Below the pieces are notes generated by a model. The model was not told where the DNA came from and searched no databases. It saw only the letters and a program-made list of their open reading frames with translations. The translations under genes were made by a program, and so were the position numbers. A stretch of 64,000 nucleotides of DNA, from the NCBI RefSeq assembly GCF_028858725.1, contig NC_084774.1, forward strand, positions 2,206,001 through 2,270,000, written 5' to 3'. The stretch is from Colius striatus (lineage: Eukaryota > Chordata > Aves > Coliiformes > Coliidae). Shown here piece after piece: positions 48,299-60,433 of the stretch. How positions within the stretch are numbered: the stretch's first letter is position 1; the number at the start of each line of letters is the position of its first letter.

Positions 48299-48802
48299 GG
48301 TACTCTGGAACCTGTGTGGTGCAGTATTGCTGACAAACCCTGCGTTTCAGACTTGAAAGAATGAAAGCTTTCTGGCATTTTTTTGCTTGAATATCAAGTG
48401 TCAGTGTTGTCAGACACTAAGGTGTCTCTTGGATGTGGTCCAAGTCACTAGTATGTTGTATGGTTTGACAGCCTCTACCTACTGAAGATGAAAACTAGGT
48501 AAATAAGAACTGTCTTCCCTCCCTTTTGACTCACTTATGTTAACATTCTGCTTCAGACTAGGAGACTTTCTAACCCTATTGTGTGTAAGTCTGAGTTTTA
48601 TTGGAAATGTAATCTCTTTGAGCTAGAGTTCTAGTCTTAACGAAGGCTTTGCTGAAACACAGTTGCCAACTCACTTAAATTGTGGAATAGGACTGGTCCC
48701 CAAAACTCCCCTTTCTAGCTAAATTGATTTTTGTAACATGCAATAGCAAAGGTTAGCACTGCCTTGTACTCTTTATACAACGTGTAGTTTGACTTGTATA
48801 AA

Positions 48803-48808
48803 ATTAAA
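48803..48808 (+). terminator. SRSF6: SRSF6 distal polyadenylation signal
   Basis: ATTAAA, the commonest variant signal, inside TATAAAATTAAATTGG. It is followed by a T/G-rich CCCTTGTGTTTC element. Confidence 0.5.
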
Positions 48809-48825
48809 TTGGTGACTCAAACCCT

Positions 48826-51800
48826 TGTGTTTCTTGCAGTGTGACGGGTTTCTCTCTGCCCCCTGTGCTGGGGAAGCGACAGTTTCTGCTCTTACCTCGT
48901 GCTATGTTTCAGTAACAGACTTGGGAGCCCTTGGAAGGTGCCTGAGACCAGCTGGGCACTCTTTGTCCCAGGATGCTCCTCCCTGCATGTGAGGCTTCTG
49001 TGGTGGGTCAGGACTTGGCAGGTCTGTTCGTGTGAGCTGGATTGGGCACAGGGAGTGCTCCAGTGCCAACTTCTGTCCTGGAACGGGATCCTCTAAACAG
49101 TTACCTTGAAAATACTCGGTTTCTTGCAGTTTACTGGTCATCTCTAGAAGGATGGGACTTTGCCTGGTGTGGAGGAGGGGCTGTGGTAAGGCAAGAAGAG
49201 ATCCTGGGGTTGGTGAAGTTAGTTTTGCCCAATAAGCTCAGGTTCCTAATGCACACACGCCCCTGGCTGGTGCTGCTGTAAGATCAGCTCACTGCTTATA
49301 TATTGCACACCTTTATGTGCTGTTTGTGTCCCGAGTATGGAAAAGCAGCTGTGTGAGCTGCCCTGTGACTCTTGCTGTGACTGAGGAGTCTGGCAGGTCA
49401 TTGTGGCACAACTAAATCCACACTTGCACAGAGTGTGCTTGATGCTGCTGCTTTAGTCTCTGCACCTGGGAGGTGGCTCCTGTGCTTAGCTAATTTGGGA
49501 TTCTATTAACTGAAGCTGTGGAGGTGTGTCTTAGCATCATGACTAGAGCAGGTAGCACTGCAGGTCTGATGGGGGATGCCTTTTCTGCACTACATCTCAA
49601 ACGGGCAGCACTGGGGGCTTTCTGCAGGAGTCACACTGTGCAAGTGTAGTTTGATACAGGTTTACAGCCCTAAGCCCCATTTGTGTGGAAATAACCTCCC
49701 TAAAGCTTGCTGACCCAAAAGCATGTGGGCTCCCTGAGTTGATCTGAGCTGGTGCTGGAGGAGGTCAGACTTCATGGAGACTTGTCCCTCTGATGAGCCT
49801 CCAGCAGTCTCCAGTGAAGTGCCCATCACACCTCAAAACAAGGATGGAGCTCAGGGCTCAGCACAGTGAGGCATAGCTGCATATTTTCAGTGGTGGGGTG
49901 GTGGTTGCAGTAATAAAAGGAGATGGTAACACTTTTTTTGCACATGTTTGTGGATATCAGTGACGGTTTGTTTCTAAAGTTGATTTCTGGTGCCGCCATG
50001 AGAATGTCTTGGTCTTAGAGCCACCTCAGTCTTGGTTGGTGATGCTTTTACCAAGGATGTCTTAGCTTTCTGAGTTGAGGTTGTTAAGACAATAGTGATG
50101 TTTGAAGTAATCTTTCCTCATGGATGACTTTCAGGGAGAGCCCAGACTGGATTTAACCAACCGGCCCGTGCAACTCCTCAAAGTATTGACAATTTCTGCT
50201 GCTGCAGCCACAAGTGATGTCTCCCTGGGCTGCTCTGCACAGGAGAAACAGCCCTTTGCTCTGCAAACAGAGCAGGAATTCCTTTGCAGGACTCAAATCC
50301 TTCTGGATTTGTTTCCTCTGGAGACTTTGCAGGGTTTCAGTAGTGGCAGGTACTGAGCCAGTGCAAGGCCTGTGGTCACTGTAAAGAGCCCACCAACAAG
50401 CACAAAGCTGTAATCCCTCTCTATCTCTGTCAGCACTGGCTGCAGCAGTGGGAGACTGGTGTGTATCTGTGAGCACAAGTGTGATTATTTCTGAAGATGT
50501 CACAGTGTGGTTTGGATAAGTGAAATGCCACAGAAGAGATGTGCTTGTGTGTGCTGCATTGCACAGCTGCAGCCTGTGTCTTGCATTGGCTGCAGGAGCA
50601 GCAACAGTCAGTGCCATGGCTCATGTGACACCTTTTAACCCAACTGGGGCTGTGTTTGCAGCAGTGTGCTTCAGGTATTGGGCACCCTGACTCTGTCTGC
50701 TGTAAGGAGTATATATTTGTTTTTAAAAAGATGAGAGAAACACCTTGTTAAATGTGGAGTGCAGGATTGTTTTAGTGTCCTGTGGGAATCTGGGAGGAGA
50801 AATCAACACTTTCCTGTTAAGAAAATTTGAAGAGTGAAACTTGGGTTCTGGGGCCGTATGGAGAGTTCCCAGCCTCTTCCTGGAGTTAAGCATCCCTCCC
50901 TGCACTTCAACATGTTCTGACCTTAAAGATTCATGCCTGGTTAAAGGTTCGATGGTGAAAACACCTTTCCCCCTTGGAGGGTCTGACTTAAACCCTGGCA
51001 GATGATAGGAAAGTGTTTCTGCCTCACACAGGGCTTGAGTCTGTGCTCTTTGTGAAGCTGCCTGCAGAAATGTTCCTCGTCCCCTGCCTTGGGCAGCAGC
51101 CACACTGGCTCTCATGCACAAATGGGGAAATCTGGGATTAGAATTCATTCTTTCTCAGAGTTTCTGGGTGATTTATTTGCATGCTGTGACTTTCACCTCT
51201 TTGCCTGCCTGTGTTTTCTTCTGTGTTTTGGCTTTTAGCTTGGTGCCTTGATGTAGGAGGGAGCAAATCCCTATTGCACCTGGTCTGGTGAGGAAGCCAG
51301 TTGCAAAATGTGGTTGTTCCTGATTTAGGTGACTGGCACCAGTCCTGAAGCAGGAAATGAGGTGGTGGTTCAGGGTTTGGGGACTATGGTGAGCATCGAG
51401 TTGGCAGGGAAGGTAACTGCGTTGTGCCCAAAGCCGGTGATGGGGGGGAGGTGAGTAGAGGTGCTTTCCTCCTCTGGTGCCAAGGCCCACAAAGGCTGAT
51501 CTCAGCCTTTACATCACAGCATGTGATTTTCATAAGCTGATAATGCTGCTATTCGTGTCCACCCAAGTGATTCTGCTTTGGTGAGTCCCTGTGCCACCAC
51601 AGAAAAAGGATGCAGCGTGTTTAATGGGCAGACACACACAGGCCTGTTCTGTGCTAAGAGTTCAGGAATCATGGCTTAAAAGAAGAGCAACTTTTGTGTT
51701 ACCTCTCCTAGCTTAGAGCGCCCTACCATGCTTACAGTAAAACTCTTGAGGGGCTACCATAGGTGATGTTTCTTTTTCCAATTAGAACATTTCTAGCTCT

Positions 51801-53789
51801 ACATTTTGCTGGTTTAGAGTCCATTTACAACTGGGAGGTTGCTCTGTCCCAAACGAGTGTAGCTGTCTGCATGAGCAGTGGGCAGGGGTGTGTAAAACTC
51901 GACTGCTGGATTTACTATTCAGTTTCCAGTTCCTACTTAAATCTAGTTCAGGTTGGCATTGTCACACCCTCAGAGCAATTACAGAAAGTCGAAGAGCAAG
52001 TGCTGGGAAAGTAGGAACTGGGCTGAGGGGCTCAGAAATCCCACAGGTGGGGCTGAGCTGGTGTGTGGTGTGTCCGTGAGGGGTGAAGCGCTGCGAGTTT
52101 GTGGTGCGCTTTGTGACCGCTGCTGCACATGGGCAGGAGTGTGCTCCCTTCAAAGGCAAGAAGCAACAAGAATACAGAGGCTGCTTTGCTGGTGGCAACT
52201 CTTCAGGGTTCAAGAATATGAATTGTCTGTTCTTGGGATGCTACTGGCATCTGGCTGGTGGTCAGCCCCTTTCTGCCATGTTTTGTTCTGTGATTAGGTG
52301 CGAAGGGTGCAATAGCAGAATGTGGGCTCTCAACTCAAAGCTGCTTCACACTGTGGTTTTGCTGGTTTTTGCCTGTGGATGTTGGATGGGAAGTTTCAGT
52401 TGTTTCATAATCCAGTTAAAAAACTGAATTACCCAGGTTCCTCTGAAGTGGCTTGCAGACTTCTGCTCTTAGCTGCTTCTGTCAATAACTGAGTGGGTTG
52501 GGTGAACAGAGGTGTGCTCCTCCTTAGGAAGGAATGGGTCACAGCAGTGGATGTGATCCATACCCCAACAGTGCAGTGGCAACAGGAGGATGGCTACAGC
52601 TCTTACACACTTTGGGATGTCCATCTGCATTCATACTCAAAGTTTGGGACCCGAATCTGGGTGATTCTCTGACTTTGGGGCTGCATGTCTCTTAGTCTTG
52701 GCCACAGAAAGGGACTCTGGGTGTGTGCCTCAATTCGGAATGTCTCCAATTCTCATGTAAAACAACAGTATTCTTACTAATTCTAAAAGCAAAATATGAA
52801 GTTTTGCTCCAAGGTTTTGTCTTTGGGCAAGAACTGAGTGCAGTGACTTCAGTCTCAAAGAGTGAAGGGAACCCAGTGCTGTGGGACACCCCAGGCCCTT
52901 GCTGCCAGGGCACGCCGCTGACTCCCGTTCAACCTGCCATCAGCCCACACCCTCGGATCTCTGCTCCCCAGCCTCTCAGCCCTCCAGTTTGTACACCAAA
53001 GTGAATGAGATCACAGAAATGGAAATGGAGGCACAGGACAGAGAACTGGTCTGGTGTTGTGTCAGCCAGAGATGGCTTTCCTTTTCTGTCTAAAGTAGCT
53101 GTTTTCCCAGGAATTCATTGTTCTGAATTCATCCCTTTTTATGGCACCCGTAGCCAGGAGCAGGAAACAGACAATAGGGTGATGCTGGGTTGCTTTTCCT
53201 CTCTGTTTCTGATTCAAATGTATTTGAACCTTCTACCCCAGCATAGAAGTATTTCTATGGGAAGACCCTTCTCTACACTGTGTCACTGAGGATTGAGGAT
53301 CCAATTGCTCCATCAGAGCCTTCATTTGTTAACGTGATAAAAATCCCGGAGTACAAAACTCAAGGTAATAAGAAACCAGCAGACAACTAGAGACAAAGAG
53401 CTTGTGGCTGCACTCCCTGAGGCGAGAGCACTCCTTGCCCTGAGGCGGGGCAGCAGGAGCTGGGCTGCAGGGCCAGCGGCACCTCGGCCCATCCCACACC
53501 TCACAGCTTTGTGTGCATTTTTGTCTCCGTTCCTTCTGCTCCCACCATCTGTGGGTAAGTGGGGTGGCCACTGTGTGTCTAAAAGGCACAATTCTTGTCT
53601 GGTGGTAAAATACCGGGTGGGGGCAGGCAGGCTGCTCTGCTTTTTGTCCGGAGCCCTTTGGCAGCGCTGTGCAGGGGCACGTCCTTCATTTCCTCCAGAG
53701 AAACAGCTGAGCTGATCCTTTCCCTTCCCAGCGACCCTGGGGAGCGTGTTCTCAGTCCCCAGGTATTTTTTTGAAGCCGTGGTGTGGGT
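48826..53789. other. Intergenic between SRSF6 and L3MBTL1, no gene seen
   Basis: About 5 kb of mixed-composition unique sequence. No frame resembles a known protein, and no splice-flanked exon can be supported. No repeat family recognised. Confidence 0.55.
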
Positions 53790-54075
53790 CTGAGGAGAAG
53801 CCCCCCCTGCCCGGGGCTGCCTGCGCCTCCCTGCGCTGGACACGGCCTGTGGAGCTCAGGTGCCCTCCAGGGCCCGGTGGCCGCTCCTGCGAGGACTCGC
53901 TGCCGTCGGCGATGCAGCCGGTTTGCTCTCTGACCCCCTCATCCCATCCACCCCGAAAACAGCGGGCGGCTGCGTCCCCCGCGGCCGCGACCGAGGTGAG
54001 GGCGGGCAAAGCCGGGACCCCGGGGCCCAACGTTGGCCTGAGCAGGCCCAGCGCGGCTCCGGGCCCCGCCACCGC

Positions 54076-54089
54076 GTTGCCGTGGTGAC
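54076..54089. promoter_or_regulatory. RFX X-box-like site 1
   Basis: GTTGCCGTGGTGAC, an imperfect inverted repeat matching the X-box pattern GTNRCC-N(0-3)-RGYAAC with one half-site weakened. Confidence 0.55.
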
Positions 54090-54165
54090 ACCCCCCCCCA
54101 TCCCCGGGCAGCCCCGTTAGCGCGCGGCGGGCGCGAGCGGCGGCACTGCGGCGTGGCGCGCGCGG

Positions 54166-54179
54166 GTTGCCATGGCGAC
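54166..54179. promoter_or_regulatory. RFX X-box-like site 2
   Basis: GTTGCCATGGCGAC, near-palindromic and one base from the ideal X-box GTTGCCATGGCAAC. It starts 90 bp after site 1, in the same CpG island. Confidence 0.65.
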
Positions 54180-54481
54180 GCCGCTCATTAAGCGGCCGCA
54201 GCCCACCCGGCCCAATTACCGCCCCTCCCGCCGCGCGCGCGCTCGCGCCCGGCCCGGCCCGGCGCCCGTCCCGCCGCGGCTCCGCCGCCCGCGCCGCCCC
54301 CCGCGCCGGGAGCGGCCCCCGCTCGCAGCCCCCCGCCAGCCCCGGGCCGGGCCGGGCGCCGCCGCGGCGGCCCCAGCCGTGAGGCGGCTCGAAAGCGGCG
54401 CACGCCCGGGGCCGGGCGGCCCCCGCCGCGCCTCGGAGCCAGCGTCCCGGCCCGGTCCCGCTGCCGGGCCTCGCCGCCGAG
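54180..54481 (+). other. L3MBTL1: Probable non-coding first exon of L3MBTL1
   Basis: A strong donor, CCGCCGAGGTAAGG, sits at 54481/54482 in the CpG island. The exon upstream is taken as 5'UTR because the translation start of L3MBTL1 lies in the next recognised exon (60434). The left boundary is a guess within the island. An open frame across this GC-rich block is long only because stop codons are AT-rich. Confidence 0.45.
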
Positions 54482-54853
54482 GTAAGGAGCGCGGCCCGGT
54501 GCCGGGGGCCGCCGCCCCGCCCCTCCCGGGCTTCCCCGCCTTTCGTTCTCCCCGCGGGCGAGGCCGGGCCTGGGCGAGCGGGGCCGCGGCTGGGATGGCG
54601 GGGCCGGGCCCGCTCTGCGCCGCCCCCTGCAAGCCGGGGCGGCCCCGGGCCCGGCGGGGGAGGGACGCTCCACCATCGCCGCCTTTATCCAGAGGCGGCC
54701 GGGCGGGGCGGCCCCGCGTACCGGCCGAGGGGCGGGGGAGGCCGGGGCCGGGCGGGTGTGGGAGCGGCCGGGGCGCGGAGCCGAGCCCGGCCCTGCCCGG
54801 GCTCCGCGCCGCGGGTCGTGTCAGGACGGTAACGCCGCGGGCAGCAGCGTGTG

Positions 54854-54912
54854 TCACAGAACGGTCGGGGTTGGAAGGGACCTGTAAAGATCATCCAGTG
54901 CAGCCCCCCCCG
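54854..54912 (-). mobile_element. CR1 tail-only fragment at the edge of the L3MBTL1 CpG island
   Basis: TCACAGAACGGTC followed by GGTTGGAAGGGACCTG and AGATCATCCAGTGCAG is the last ~60 bp of CR1 in antisense orientation, with nothing further 5'. It sits about 370 bp downstream of the exon 1 donor. Confidence 0.85.
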
Positions 54913-55514
54913 CGCCGGGGCAGCCGCCGTGCCCAGCAGCAGGGCACAGCTTACCAAGGCATTGCAATACCCAGACGTGCAGCTGCTTATCTCGGTGGGG
55001 CGGGTTCCTCAGCGCTGCCCGGTGGGTCCCTGCTCGCTGCCGGGGCTGTGGCACCAGGCGCTGCCCCGCCGTGACCCGGCCGTGTCTGGCACACGGGGGA
55101 AGGGACTCTTCCCTGACTTTTCCGAGGGATCCTCTCTGGGACGTGCAGAGGTTGGAAGCCCCTTCCAGGGTGGATGCTTGACCACGTTCCTTCGGGTGTT
55201 TCTCCAGCACACTGGCACAAACACCACTTTAGCACCTGGAGCCTGAAGATGACATCCTTGCAGTCCTTGAAAGGCTCCTGCAGCATGGAAGCCATCACTC
55301 CAGCCTAGCAGGACACAGAACAAGCAGCCCAGGCTACAGAGAGCTTGTTCCACGTGGTCTAGATTCTGGATTTCTTTCTTTACCAATTGTGGAAGAAGAT
55401 AAAAGACTGAACGTGTTGCAGTGCTTTGAGATGGCGTGTCAGGCCTCTTTGGATGTTTCCACCTGCTTATAGATGGGCTTGTGAAAAAAATCTGCTGCTT
55501 TGCACTATATGTGG

Positions 55515-55860
55515 GGCAGGATCCTGCAATGGGGCAGGGTGCTGCAGCGGGGCAGAGTGCTGTGGCGGGGCTGGGTGCTGCAATAGGGCAAGATGCTGCA
55601 GTAGGGCAGGGTGCTGCAGTGGGGCAGAGTGCTGCAGTGGGGCAGAGTGCTGTGGCAGGGCTGGGTGCTGCAATAGGGCAAGATGCTGCAGTGGGGCAGA
55701 GTGCTGCAGCAGGGCAGGATGCTGCAGTGGGGCTGGGTGCTGCAGTAGGGCAGAGTGGGGCAGGGTGCTGCAGCGGGGCTGGATGCTGCATGGGGCTGGG
55801 TGCTGCAGTGGGGCAGAGTGAGGCAGGGTGCTGCAGCGGGGCTGGATGCTGCATGGGGCT
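55515..55860. repeat. Minisatellite H, 18-bp unit
   Basis: About 19 copies of GGGCAGRGTGCTGCAGYG (18 bp), with related GGGCTGGGTGCTGCAAT and shortened GGGCAGAGTGGGG forms. The unit length is a multiple of three, so long Cys/Gly/Ala frames appear on both strands. They are repeat by-products inside an intron. Confidence 0.93.
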
Positions 55861-58294
55861 GCTGCTGGCTCCTGGCAGCAGGCCGGGAGGTGGGCTGCAG
55901 GTGTCCCCTTTGTGCCTCTCTTGGTGATGTCTGGGACTCGGTGCCCAGCTGGAGCTGCCCAGGCTCCAGGCAGCCCTCTGGCCTCAGCACTCAGCTTGGA
56001 TGGTGTCACCTTGAGCTCTTTGAGGTGGCACTTGCCATCACTGGTGGCTGCTCGTTCTGCCCGCCCGTGAGTCTGAGCAGATCCACAGGCCCAAAAGCTG
56101 GCACTGCAGGCAGTGACACACCTGGGGACAGCGAGTGACACCCAGCCCAAGCACCTCTGCTTTGTTAGCTGTATCTGAGCCTGAGGCTTGCAGCTCTGTT
56201 GCCCTTCTCACTCTGATCTCCACAGAATCTCCTCACTGTTAGGAGCTGTGCAGCGTGAGCAGCCACTTGCTGCACAGAGGGACGTGTTACCCTGCCTGGA
56301 GATGGTGATAAACACCACAGTCTGTTCCAAACCTCACCCCATGCTGCAGCAGAAGCGACGAGGGCTCTGTGGCCTCTGGCTTGTTCTAGAGGAGGCATTG
56401 CCTCCTGGGCTTAAAGCAATGGTCAGTTTAGGAGGGGAAGAGGTGTGTGTGTGCCTTTGCTGGGCTGTTCGTGTTGCTGATTGTGCTCCCGTGTGTGTGT
56501 GGGGCAAATACTTTCTGCAGTGCCATTAACTGCTGTCCTGGGCAAGGCCAAACGATGGGGGAAGATCCAAGGGAGGAGCTCCCAGCCCCCTGTGTCTCTT
56601 CAGTGCTTTGGTGGACCACCTGCAGTTTTAGCCTGATCCCACCTGGTGCTTTTCTTTAAAGGCTCAGTTTTGCCACTGGAGGCAATGAATGATTCCCACC
56701 TCAGCTGTTGCTCCGGGTGGGGAAGTTCTCTGTTATGGCTGAGGAAATGCCTGAAAAAATAATTCCCAGAGTCACAGTGCCTGTCCCTGTGCCTGTCCCT
56801 GTCCCCCTCAGCAGAGCCTGGCCCGGGCCTCTCCCCACCCTGCTGAGCCCCCGTGAGCCGGCTCTGCCCCTGCAGAGCTGGGCAGCGCTGAACCAGCTCC
56901 TCTCAGCCTCTCTCTATAGCAGAGCTGCTCCAGCCCCTCATTCCCCCCACAGCCCCTCGCTGGGCTCTCTCCAGTCTGTCCCAGTGGCTGTGCTGGGGTG
57001 CTGGGCAGAGGCAGGACCCTGTGTCCCCATGGCTGGTGCTCAGGGTGCTGGTGCCCAGGAGCCTGGGGCTGTTCCTACCAAGCTTGAGCTTTGCAGCTGG
57101 GTGCTCCCCAGTGTGTGCCAGTGCAGACTTTGGGAATGAAAAACCTGAGAGGCCAGAAAGCCAATAAATGTGTGAATATTGTTTGAAGTAGGGTTGTTTT
57201 AAGCCAGTTTTGTGATGAAAGGGAAGCTGTGTTTTGACCAGCCTGTGCTTTTATGGAGCACTGACAGAGCTGTGGAGTGGCTCTGTGCTGGGAGCTGCCT
57301 TCTCCTGGCTGCTGCTCTTCTGGGGCCTGTTGCATGCAGCATATCATGCCTCTTCCCAAGCAGTGGACTGTTCCCTGGCTGTGCTGTGGTTCTGTGAGGG
57401 CAGGTGTGAGTGGCAGAGCTGGAGGCTCACGTGTACAGCAAGCACAGGAGTCGCTGCTTTCCAGGCCCTCGCGTCACTGGTCCAGAGCACTGCTGTGCCA
57501 ACACCCAGTGCTTGTGTTTGATGAGCTGGAAACTTTGAGCAGCAGAACCAGTGAAGCCTGGCTGCCTTCAAAGGTGTGTTTTGTGTCCAGGTTCCTCTGC
57601 AGGTGTGAATATGTGTGTCCAGCATTCTGGTGCTTGGGAAGTTCAGCCCATGCTTGTGAGATGAGGCTCGATGCAGAGCCGCCACTCTCTGTGCTGATGC
57701 TTGGTTTCCCAGACTTGAAGGTTGTACTCTGTTAGACTCTGCTGTGACAGAGACATGCAATCCTGCTGTCCCAGCTGCTTGGAGCTCAGCCAGCCAGCCG
57801 TGTCAGCCCCGTGCCTGGAGGAGGTGCTGGCGAGCCCTGCTGTGCCTCAGCAAGGCAGCTGTGGCTGGGAGAGCGCTTCTGGCTGGAAGTTGTCCTGACA
57901 AGTTCCTCTTTCCTGCGTGTTGTGGTGGGCTCTGGAGGGGCCACAGCCTAGTGTGGCTCTGTGGCCAGGCTTTCAGGCTGGTGTTTATCCTTTCTGGCTT
58001 CTGCAGAGTGGGAGCCCGAGGTCCTTGGCTGTCCCTCAGCAGAAGGCAGAAAGTAGCTGTGCGGATTTGTAGGTCTGTGAGGATCTAAAGGAGGGGCTGA
58101 ATGGGTGACTGGCTGGGCAGTGGGACTGACCCACACCCCCTGTAAGACATGCAGAGTTATGTGGAACACCAGGAGAAGCAGTGAACTTGTGCCCACCTGG
58201 GTAAGTCCAAAACAGCTTCCACCTCTACAATTGCTGGCTGATTGGAAATCTGGATGGTGGGATTTTTGAAGGCTGCTAAGTGTAGGTCTAATTC

Positions 58295-58383
58295 GGGTCC
58301 TGTCAGGGCAGGCAGGGGTTGGTCAGATGGCACAGGGACACCTTGGGTCCTGTCAGGGCAGGCAGGGGTTGGTCAGATGGCAC
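58295..58383. repeat. Recent tandem duplication, 50-bp period
   Basis: GGGTCCTGTCAGGGCAGGCA with its next 19 bases occurs at 58295 and again at 58345, with no visible difference in the 39-bp shared part. Confidence 0.9.
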
Positions 58384-58529
58384 CTGTAGGACAAAAGCTT
58401 TTTAAGATCTCAACTCAATGAAATATTTAGAAGGTCAGTAGAGCAGTGACCAGAAAGGGAACATGTTTGCTTTGCTAATTGTGCTCATTTGCAGGAAATA
58501 TGGCTTCCATGCTGTGAGCTTTTCAAGAT

Positions 58530-58640
58530 GAGGCTGGGTAGAGCCCTAAGCAGCATGGTCTGATCCCATAGCTGACTCTACTATGAGCAGGAGGTTGGAC
58601 TAGAGAGCTCCTGATGTTCCAGCCTGAATTCTCCTGCCAT
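58530..58640 (+). mobile_element. CR1 LINE 3'-end fragment
   Basis: AGGCTGGGTAGAGCCCTAAG, then TGGTCTGATCCCATAGCTGA, GAGCAGGAGGTTGGACTAGA and CTCCTGATGTTCCAGCCTG. This is the plus-sense CR1 3'UTR, with the terminal repeats lost. Confidence 0.82.
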
Positions 58641-60433
58641 GCTTAGTGGATCACACCAGGGCTTGCAGGACACCCCTTGAAATGATCTCTGGAGTGGTAC
58701 CAGCCCAGGCTCTGGCTCCATGCACTGAAGCAACCACACTTGTCTCAGCCACAGGCATCCTCTCCCTGACACGTCAGAGGCCCTGCTCTTGGGGACTGTG
58801 TGTGCCAGTGTCTCTTTCCTGCTGTGACAGTGATGCAAGGGCAGATCAATGCCTGTGGCCGTGCTCCCTTATGGAGATACTTGTTCTTTTCTCCCCTTTT
58901 CCTCACACTCTGTTCCTGACCCAAGGTATTTCATAGCAGGTTGGGCTTTCAGGGTGTTTTCTGCCATGGTTTTGAAAGCAGAGCTGCAACCAGTGCCTCC
59001 AGCCCTGCCTCTTGTTACTCTGGGTTGAGGATGGAGCTCTGCAGCCTGGGTGTGGTATCATGCCCACAGACATCCCATCAGAAGGCTCCAGAGCATGGTG
59101 GGGCAGTGCTCTGAGCCATGGGACTCTGTGCAGGCCTTAGCTCACAAATCCTGAGTTAAAAGTTGAACAATGTGAGCAGTGCTGGTGGTAAAGGGTTGGC
59201 TAACACCGTGGAAGCCCCTGACAAGAGGTGGCAGAGCCCTGGGAACTGCTGGGCTTCAGCTGTGGTAACAATGTGTGCACAAGTTCACAAGGGCAACGTT
59301 CTTGCTGCTTATGTGTGGTCTTGGAGTAGTTTTGGGCCTTTGTCCCTCCTGCCCCATGGATCTGAAAAGGAGAGAAGCGTGGCTCAGGGTGTCAGTAAGC
59401 AAAAGGTTCTGTAGTGGCTAGCAAGGGCCTCAGTGTTTGCTCCCCTGTGGGATGGGGCAGGCCACGAGGTGTCTGCAGGATCTGTGCTCCACATGTACTC
59501 CAGGGGCAGGAGTTGGGGCAAGGTGTTACTGAAAGGTTTTCACCAACAAGAAAGAGGTTGGTCCAGCCAGAGGTGCTGGGGCAAGCACAGACACAGCTGC
59601 TGAGTGGCAGGTAAAAGGGTCAGTGGTGACAGTTTGTTGTAGGGCTGTGGCCTGGAGGGGCTCCTCTGCCTCCCTCATGCTCGTTGGAGGGCTCCTGACC
59701 CTCTGAGCTGGGCTGCCCAGCCGTGGGGGGGTGGAGGGACGTGCCCTTTGCTGCAGCAAGGCCTTTCCCAGGAGATTGTTGGAGAAGGGACTGTCTGGGG
59801 TTTGTCCTACATCTCAGTTATTTAGTTCTTCCTGTTTGAAGAATAGCACCACAATCTGTCATCCCAATTCCTTCTGTTCACCCTGAACTCGTAAGGCACA
59901 GGAGAGCCACTCTGCACAGCACTGGCAGCAGCCCTCAAGGATCTGGAGAGGGTTTGACAAAGGCAATCAGCAGCACTAATTGTCTGTGCCTCAGTTCAAG
60001 GCTCACTGCCCAACGGGGGAACTGGAAGGGGAACTTGAGAGAGCTCCATCTTCCCCAGGGTGGGATTGCCAAGCTCTCAGTCACAGTCTGAGAGGTGCAG
60101 GCCCCAGTGGGACCCAGGAGCAGCTCACGGTGGACCTGCTGCACTGTCTTATGGTGGTGCCAGGTAAGACCCTCAGTGTCTGCAGGGTCTGAGCTGGGGT
60201 CTCACAGCAGGAGCTTTACCAGGTCATGTTGGTACTGGCTGTGATGTTCATGCTGGTCTCTGTTCAATGGGCCTTTAGTATGTCTTACAGTGGATTGAGC
60301 TTGGAGATGTTGGAAAGGGAGGGACCATCCTCCACTGTCTCTTTCTCACTCCTTTGTCGTGTTTGTACTTGCACCTGACTCAGCTTCTTTCTCACTGTCT
60401 TTTCAGTGCCTTGCTCTGCGCCCAGGCAAGGTG

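Larger units (their letters stand above)
47663..48825 (+). other. SRSF6: SRSF6 3'UTR with two candidate ends
   Basis: AT-rich sequence after the stop codon. A proximal form would end near 48,318, after AATAAA at 48293-48298. A longer form would end near 48,825, after ATTAAA at 48803-48808. The AT-rich, repeat-free character continues unchanged to about 48,830, which supports use of the distal site. An internal AATAAA at 47968-47973 could give a still shorter form. Confidence 0.65.
53790..54850. promoter_or_regulatory. CpG island and promoter assigned to L3MBTL1
   Basis: Very GC- and CpG-rich block containing two X-box-like motifs (54076-54089, 54166-54179) and a likely first-exon donor at 54481/54482. 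The next recognisable exon downstream on the plus strand is L3MBTL1 coding exon 1, so I assign the island to that gene. Divergent transcription is possible but cannot be shown. I see no TATA box. Confidence 0.7.
54482..60406 (+). other. L3MBTL1: L3MBTL1 intron 1 (inferred)
   Basis: About 5.9 kb between the CpG-island donor and the acceptor TCTTTTCAG at 60406. It contains the rest of the CpG island, CR1 pieces (54854-54912 and 58530-58640), minisatellite H and a 50-bp tandem duplication. The C-rich stretch at about 56880-57000 resembles antisense CR1 but is too diverged to call. A possible extra donor, GCCAGGTAAGAC at about 60163, could belong to an alternative 5' exon. I cannot support one. 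Confidence 0.5.

Noticed and set aside
50941-50965. tRNA-like GGTTCGATGG motif
   Set aside because: No cloverleaf stems or box A at the right distance.
54172-55074. 300-codon plus-strand frame in the L3MBTL1 CpG island
   Set aside because: Crosses a strong splice donor and a CR1 fragment. Arg/Pro/Gly-rich composition with no domain.
59980-60192. Possible alternative L3MBTL1 5' exon ending at GCCAGGTAAGAC
   Set aside because: Only a donor-like sequence. No convincing acceptor or protein similarity.
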